DNA from: JABMMZ01 sp044341025
GTDB taxonomy: Bacteria; Bacteroidota; Bacteroidia; NS11-12g; UBA955
DNA: 64,000 bases
Direction: 5' to 3'
Assembly (NCBI GenBank): GCA_044341025.1
Contig: JBIISM010000007.1
Coordinates: 1-64,000 of the forward strand
Shown: positions 60,718 to 64,000 of the stretch, one piece after another
How positions within the stretch are numbered: the stretch's first letter is position 1
Layout: every line of letters starts with the position of its first letter
The notes under the pieces: model-generated
What the model saw: the letters and a program-made list of their open reading frames with translations, nothing else
Databases searched by the model: none
What the model was told of the DNA's origin: nothing
Program-made: the position numbers and the translations under genes

Positions 60718-63276
60718 TCAACGCAACAAATTAAACGTACCTCTTATGGTCCGTTCTTTGCCGTCACAACCTGTGTAGCGCACCAAGAAAACATAGACGT
60801 CTTGAGGTGCTAACTGGTTTTTGTTAAACCCATTCCAATTGATATTTGAGGCCTCGCATTCGTAAATTTGTTCGCCCCAGCGGTTGTAAATTTTTAAGTT
60901 GTAGGGAGAAGATAAATTGCTGTATTTATTTTCAGGGAAAAAATCGTTGACCCCATCTTCATTGGGTGTAAAGGCATCGGGCATAAACAATTCATTTGGC
61001 ACTGCATCAGGATTGGACGTAACATTAATGCTGTCTTGTGCAATACAACCAATAGCATTTTTAACCAATACCGTAAACTTACCTTTGTTGTAAGAACGAA
61101 TGGCTTGGCTGGTTTCTCCAGTATTCCACAAGTATGAATTCATGCCTGAAATGGCATTTAAATCAATAAAGGAAGAAATGCAAATTTGGGTGTCATTGCC
61201 TAGGCCTGGATCTAAAACAGGGAATTGAAAAATAGCCATTGAATCGGATTCAATGCATCCATCAACCGACACAATGGTTAATTTGTATTTTCCGGCTGTT
61301 TGAGCAACGGTATAATCGAGCGAAGAAGCATCTTGCCATTGGTATGACTTAAAAAATGTTTGGGCTCTAACGGTGCGCAATATGGGTCCGCAATAAAATG
61401 TATCCGGACCCAACTCAAGACCCGTATTTATGAAGGTTAAAGTGGCAGAGTCAAAATGATTGCAGTACTTATTGCTTACCCAAACACTGTATTTCCCTTC
61501 AACACCTACTGAAATACTTGCCGAGCTTGCCCCGTTGCTCCATAAATATTTTGATTCTGCTTGGGTACTTAAATCTGTATTTAATGCATTGAGTAGCACA
61601 CTGGTATTTCTGCAAAACAAAGTGTCACGCAAATCAAACATTGGTGGCGGATATTCAATGAAGTCGATTGTATCTTTTGAAAAACAATTGTTTGTGTTTG
61701 AAACTTCCAAAATATATTTACCTGGAGTCGAAATGTATAGGGTATCTGACACGTGCCCATTTCCCCAGTTGTATGTCTTATAATTTGATGGCCCTTGATG
61801 GTAAAAGGGTGCAAAATCATCTGCACATATCACCGTATCAGGCCCAAGATCCACTTTACTTAAATCATTTTGAAAAACAACGGAATCGACTGCCACACAT
61901 GGATCATCAGAAACCTTTAACCAATAAACACCTGCCTTAGAAACATTGATACTTATACCAGTATCGCCTGTATTCCAAAGCTTTTGCTTGTTTTTGAAAT
62001 TGCTGCTTAATGTTGTTTGAAATGGACCACAATACAAGGTATCATTCGGAAGTATTACATCAAAATTAGGCTTTACTATAACTTCATTGTAAAACGTATC
62101 TGCGCATACACTGGTTCTTGCAACCAAACGCACTGAATAATTTCCTGCACTGTCGTATTTGTATTTAGGTGATTTTACATTGGAAGTATCACTGGCTGTA
62201 GAGACTACGCCAAAATCCCAAGAAAAACTGGTACCGCCTTGGCTAAAATTAGATATATTTAACTCCGTTTCTGAACATGCTACAGAAGGGGTATAGAAAG
62301 CAGAAACAACTTCAAAAACACAAATAATGGCATTGAATTGAACGTCTCGTTTGGTCTCGCCAATTAAAACCCCATTGCGGTATTCCAATACTTTTATACC
62401 AATAACAAATTGTCCTGCAACGGTTGGTGTTAAGGTCAACTTACCTGTTTTCCTATTAATTGATAAGGTAGGGTTTCCATCAATTTGATTGTTCGGCGCA
62501 TATCCATTTGCAGAGGACCATGAAACATTTTTAAAGTTGATCGGGTTGGTGGCTGCATTCCCTGATGGAATTGGAGACGTTGAGCTTGCGCCTGTAAAGG
62601 GTGTAAACAATTCATACACCAATGAATCACCATCGGCATCGGTAGCACTATGATCGAAGGTTAAAGGCGCATTAAGACAAATAAAAGTTGGCGGGGTGAA
62701 TTTAAACTTTGGACTATTGTCTTTACTCACCAAAGCACTACCAGGAATCTTTGTCCAGTAAGTTGCACCAGTCGTTCCTGGATTTAGGATGTTGGTGGTT
62801 GTTGAATTTCTGCAGCACCTCTCAAAGGATACCACATAACCCAGATTGTTGGCAGGCAAACTTAAGTTCATGGTGTAAACGTATTTGTCTACACAGACAT
62901 TCGGCACATTTTTTATGCATTTATAAGAATTATCAGAAACACGAAATGGACCTGTTCTTGAATTATTTAAGGTATAACTATTATACCGTGTATAGTTGGT
63001 GGCATTAACTCTAAAAACATTGAAAAAAGCTGTTTTATCTTGCTCTATGGCATTGGTATTGGTTGACTTGCAATCAACAAACAAGTTCATGGTTATGGTG
63101 TAGTTAACATTCCCATTGGAAGTCCCTGTGTAGGTGTACAACATTTCACCTCCAACAATATGGGCCGACTGAGCCTGAAAAGCAATGAATAAAACGCCAA
63201 TAAGAAGCAACAATTTTTTAGCAGCAAATGAAGTTCCTGTTTGTTTAAAATCAATATGTCTTTGTATTATTTTAAT
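60718..63276 (-). CDS. Large secreted protein with PKD-like domains and T9SS type-B (CHU_C) tail
   Basis: About 852 residues. The N-terminal module (AHIVGGEMLYTYTGTSNG, then FERCCRNSTTTNILNPGT) is shared with the product at 15578. Repeats of about 80 residues follow (e.g. LGPDTVICADDFAPFYHQGP, LWNTGDTGISINVSKAGVY), including a PKD-like domain, and the end is a gliding-motility-associated C-terminal domain (PDAFTPNEDGVNDFFPENKY, YNRWGEQIYE, W.G...PQDVYVFLVRY). Start is uncertain: TTG 63285 lies inside a -7 box TATATTTG (63283-63290), and the next in-frame codon at the usual 6-nt spacing is ATT 63276; no ATG exists before the mature region. The product is exported; function unknown. Confidence 0.85.
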   Translation of the reverse strand: MKIIQRHIDFKQTGTSFAAKKLLLLIGVLFIAFQAQSAHIVGGEMLYTYTGTSNGNVNYTITMNLFVDCKSTNTNAIEQDKTAFFNVFRVNATNYTRYNSYTLNNSRTGPFRVSDNSYKCIKNVPNVCVDKYVYTMNLSLPANNLGYVVSFERCCRNSTTTNILNPGTTGATYWTKIPGSALVSKDNSPKFKFTPPTFICLNAPLTFDHSATDADGDSLVYELFTPFTGASSTSPIPSGNAATNPINFKNVSWSSANGYAPNNQIDGNPTLSINRKTGKLTLTPTVAGQFVIGIKVLEYRNGVLIGETKRDVQFNAIICVFEVVSAFYTPSVACSETELNISNFSQGGTSFSWDFGVVSTASDTSNVKSPKYKYDSAGNYSVRLVARTSVCADTFYNEVIVKPNFDVILPNDTLYCGPFQTTLSSNFKNKQKLWNTGDTGISINVSKAGVYWLKVSDDPCVAVDSVVFQNDLSKVDLGPDTVICADDFAPFYHQGPSNYKTYNWGNGHVSDTLYISTPGKYILEVSNTNNCFSKDTIDFIEYPPPMFDLRDTLFCRNTSVLLNALNTDLSTQAESKYLWSNGASSASISVGVEGKYSVWVSNKYCNHFDSATLTFINTGLELGPDTFYCGPILRTVRAQTFFKSYQWQDASSLDYTVAQTAGKYKLTIVSVDGCIESDSMAIFQFPVLDPGLGNDTQICISSFIDLNAISGMNSYLWNTGETSQAIRSYNKGKFTVLVKNAIGCIAQDSINVTSNPDAVPNELFMPDAFTPNEDGVNDFFPENKYSNLSSPYNLKIYNRWGEQIYECEASNINWNGFNKNQLAPQDVYVFLVRYTGCDGKERTIRGTFNLLR

Positions 63277-63367
63277 AACGCTCAAATATACTATAATACA
63301 AATAAACCAACAGATAGTTTTACAACTAAAAAGTCAATTGGCTTTAAAAAGAACTCTTTGGCTAAAA

Positions 63368-63546
63368 CTATTTTTCCAACCAAAGTTGCCTATATTCTGA
63401 ATCTGGATCATAGGTCTTGGCTTGTTTATCAAGGTTGAAAGCCCTTCCATTACGAGGGTCGTTGCCTGCGCAAGCTGCAAAGGCTCATGATCGAGCAAAC
63501 GCAAATCGCGTTTAAACCATACAATATTGATTTCTTGTTTTGGCAT
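63368..63546 (-). pseudogene. Internally deleted photolyase/cryptochrome remnant
   Basis: ATG 63546 begins INIVWFKRDLRLLDHEPLQL, the start of the photolyase/cryptochrome alpha/beta domain. About 26 codons in, the sequence jumps, in a different frame, to AGNDPRNGRAFNLDKQAKTY and ends YRQLWLEK with TAG at 63368-63370, which matches the C-terminus of cryptochrome-DASH-like proteins. Roughly 400 residues between are missing. The join lies in GCAGCTTGCGCAGG. No active site remains. It is inferred to be a product of deletion and is not translated into a functional enzyme. Confidence 0.8.
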
Positions 63547-63664
63547 TTTCTAACCCCTGTAGGCATGTAAATGCAAGAGGTAGAATAAGAAACGCATAAG
63601 TGAGGATTTAGTTTAAAAAACTTTAAATTTTAAAAAAGACCGTGCATATTTAACTCCTAGACAA

Positions 63665-63672
63665 TACATTTG
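63665..63672 (+). promoter_or_regulatory. -7 box upstream of the 33-residue frame
   Basis: TACATTTG matches TAnnTTTG exactly and lies 57 nt before the ATG at 63730. No -33 TTG at the usual distance. Confidence 0.45.
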
Positions 63673-63729
63673 TAAAACTGTTACATTTAAAAATTTGATT
63701 CTAAAAAAATAAATAGTTAAACAAAAATA

Positions 63730-63831
63730 ATGGCAAAAGATTTTACAAAATACTCTATCGCGGGCGTTGCACAAGGACTAGGAAAAGAAAGATTAGTTCA
63801 GAAAATTATTGAAGATTATATAAAAAAATAA
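63730..63831 (+). CDS. Small protein, 33 residues
   Basis: Reads MAKDFTKYSIAGVAQGLGKE followed by RLVQKIIEDYIKK. The N-terminus (KDFTKY..AG...LGK..LV..I..DY) looks like the opening of a longer bacteroidotal family, so this may be a genuine short protein or a truncated one. Frames after the stop do not continue the pattern. ATG, normal codons and the upstream TACATTTG support expression. Confidence 0.45.
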   Translation: MAKDFTKYSIAGVAQGLGKERLVQKIIEDYIKK

Positions 63832-63874
63832 TCCGTTAGCGGTAAGTTTGTCCAACAATATTAAAACATTTTAA

Positions 63875-64000
63875 ATGAGAACAATACAACAGAATATTTG
63901 CAAATTTATTTTTATGAGGTTATTGATGTTATTTACATTAATTTTTTTCTCGTGTAACAAGGACAACACGACAGAGCATAATACGCCTGTGGCTTATAGA
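63875..64000 (+). CDS. N-terminal part of a lipoprotein (runs off the window)
   Basis: From ATG 63875 (or 63914) the frame gives LMLFTLIFFSCNKDNTTEHN, a lipoprotein signal with the cysteine at the cleavage site, and continues open to the end of the window. Function cannot be assigned. Confidence 0.65.
   Translation, partial: MRTIQQNICKFIFMRLLMLFTLIFFSCNKDNTTEHNTPVAYR

Overview
The window is chromosomal DNA of a member of the phylum Bacteroidota. The evidence is: six proteins with type IX secretion (T9SS) sorting tails, TAnnTTTG-type -7 promoter boxes with TTG about 19-20 bp upstream, a TonB-dependent receptor with a carboxypeptidase-like plug extension, an SDR-type threonine dehydrogenase, a GT117/DUF2723 protein, and no strong Shine-Dalgarno sequences. 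Genus cannot be told from the sequence alone. No rRNA, prophage, transposase or CRISPR array is visible.

Layout. 0-10 kb: tandem 57-bp repeats running into an RND/MMPL exporter, recA, a dense cluster of palindromic repeats, a cyclophilin-HEAT protein, an RlmB-type 2'-O-methyltransferase and a DUF2723 membrane protein. 10-22.5 kb: a GloVer-repeat secreted protein, a barrel-like protein, tRNA-Met(CAT), a 1266-residue secreted protein, an HscA-type Hsp70 and small envelope proteins. 22.6-25.5 kb: housekeeping block fbaB-accD-gcvH-vanZ. 26-33 kb: M1 aminopeptidase lipoprotein, MsbA-like ABC exporter, secreted M4 metalloprotease. 32.9-37.5 kb: a cytochrome c maturation operon ccmC-ccmD-ccmE-ccmF plus a DUF2520 dehydrogenase. 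37.6-45.5 kb: pyrD, an operon of threonine dehydrogenase-surE-membrane protein, a ParE-like toxin/antitoxin pair, a glycosyltransferase, a MORN-repeat protein and rpmH-rnpA-yidD. 46-49 kb: a Fic protein and a T9SS adhesin-like protein.

49.5-57.7 kb is the accessory part: a stand-alone Cas4-like nuclease, an XRE regulator, a small unlabelled gene, and a divergent locus in which two mutually homologous proteins of 133 and 143 residues flank a WYL-domain regulator, all separated by large intergenic repeats. 54.8-63.3 kb returns to envelope functions (TonB receptor, ChaN-like lipoprotein, asparaginase-family hydrolase, CutC, a large T9SS type-B protein). The end holds a deleted photolyase/cryptochrome remnant, a 33-residue ORF and the start of a lipoprotein.

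Two genome-wide themes stand out. First, many genes carry a -7 box only 4-12 nt before the start codon, implying nearly leaderless transcripts; the TTG inside the box then mimics a start codon. Second, several families of intergenic repeats (palindromes with compensating arms, REP-like elements, CTANNCC heptad arrays) sit directly against stop codons. The best candidate for an undescribed system is the WYL locus at 51.3-54.8 kb.
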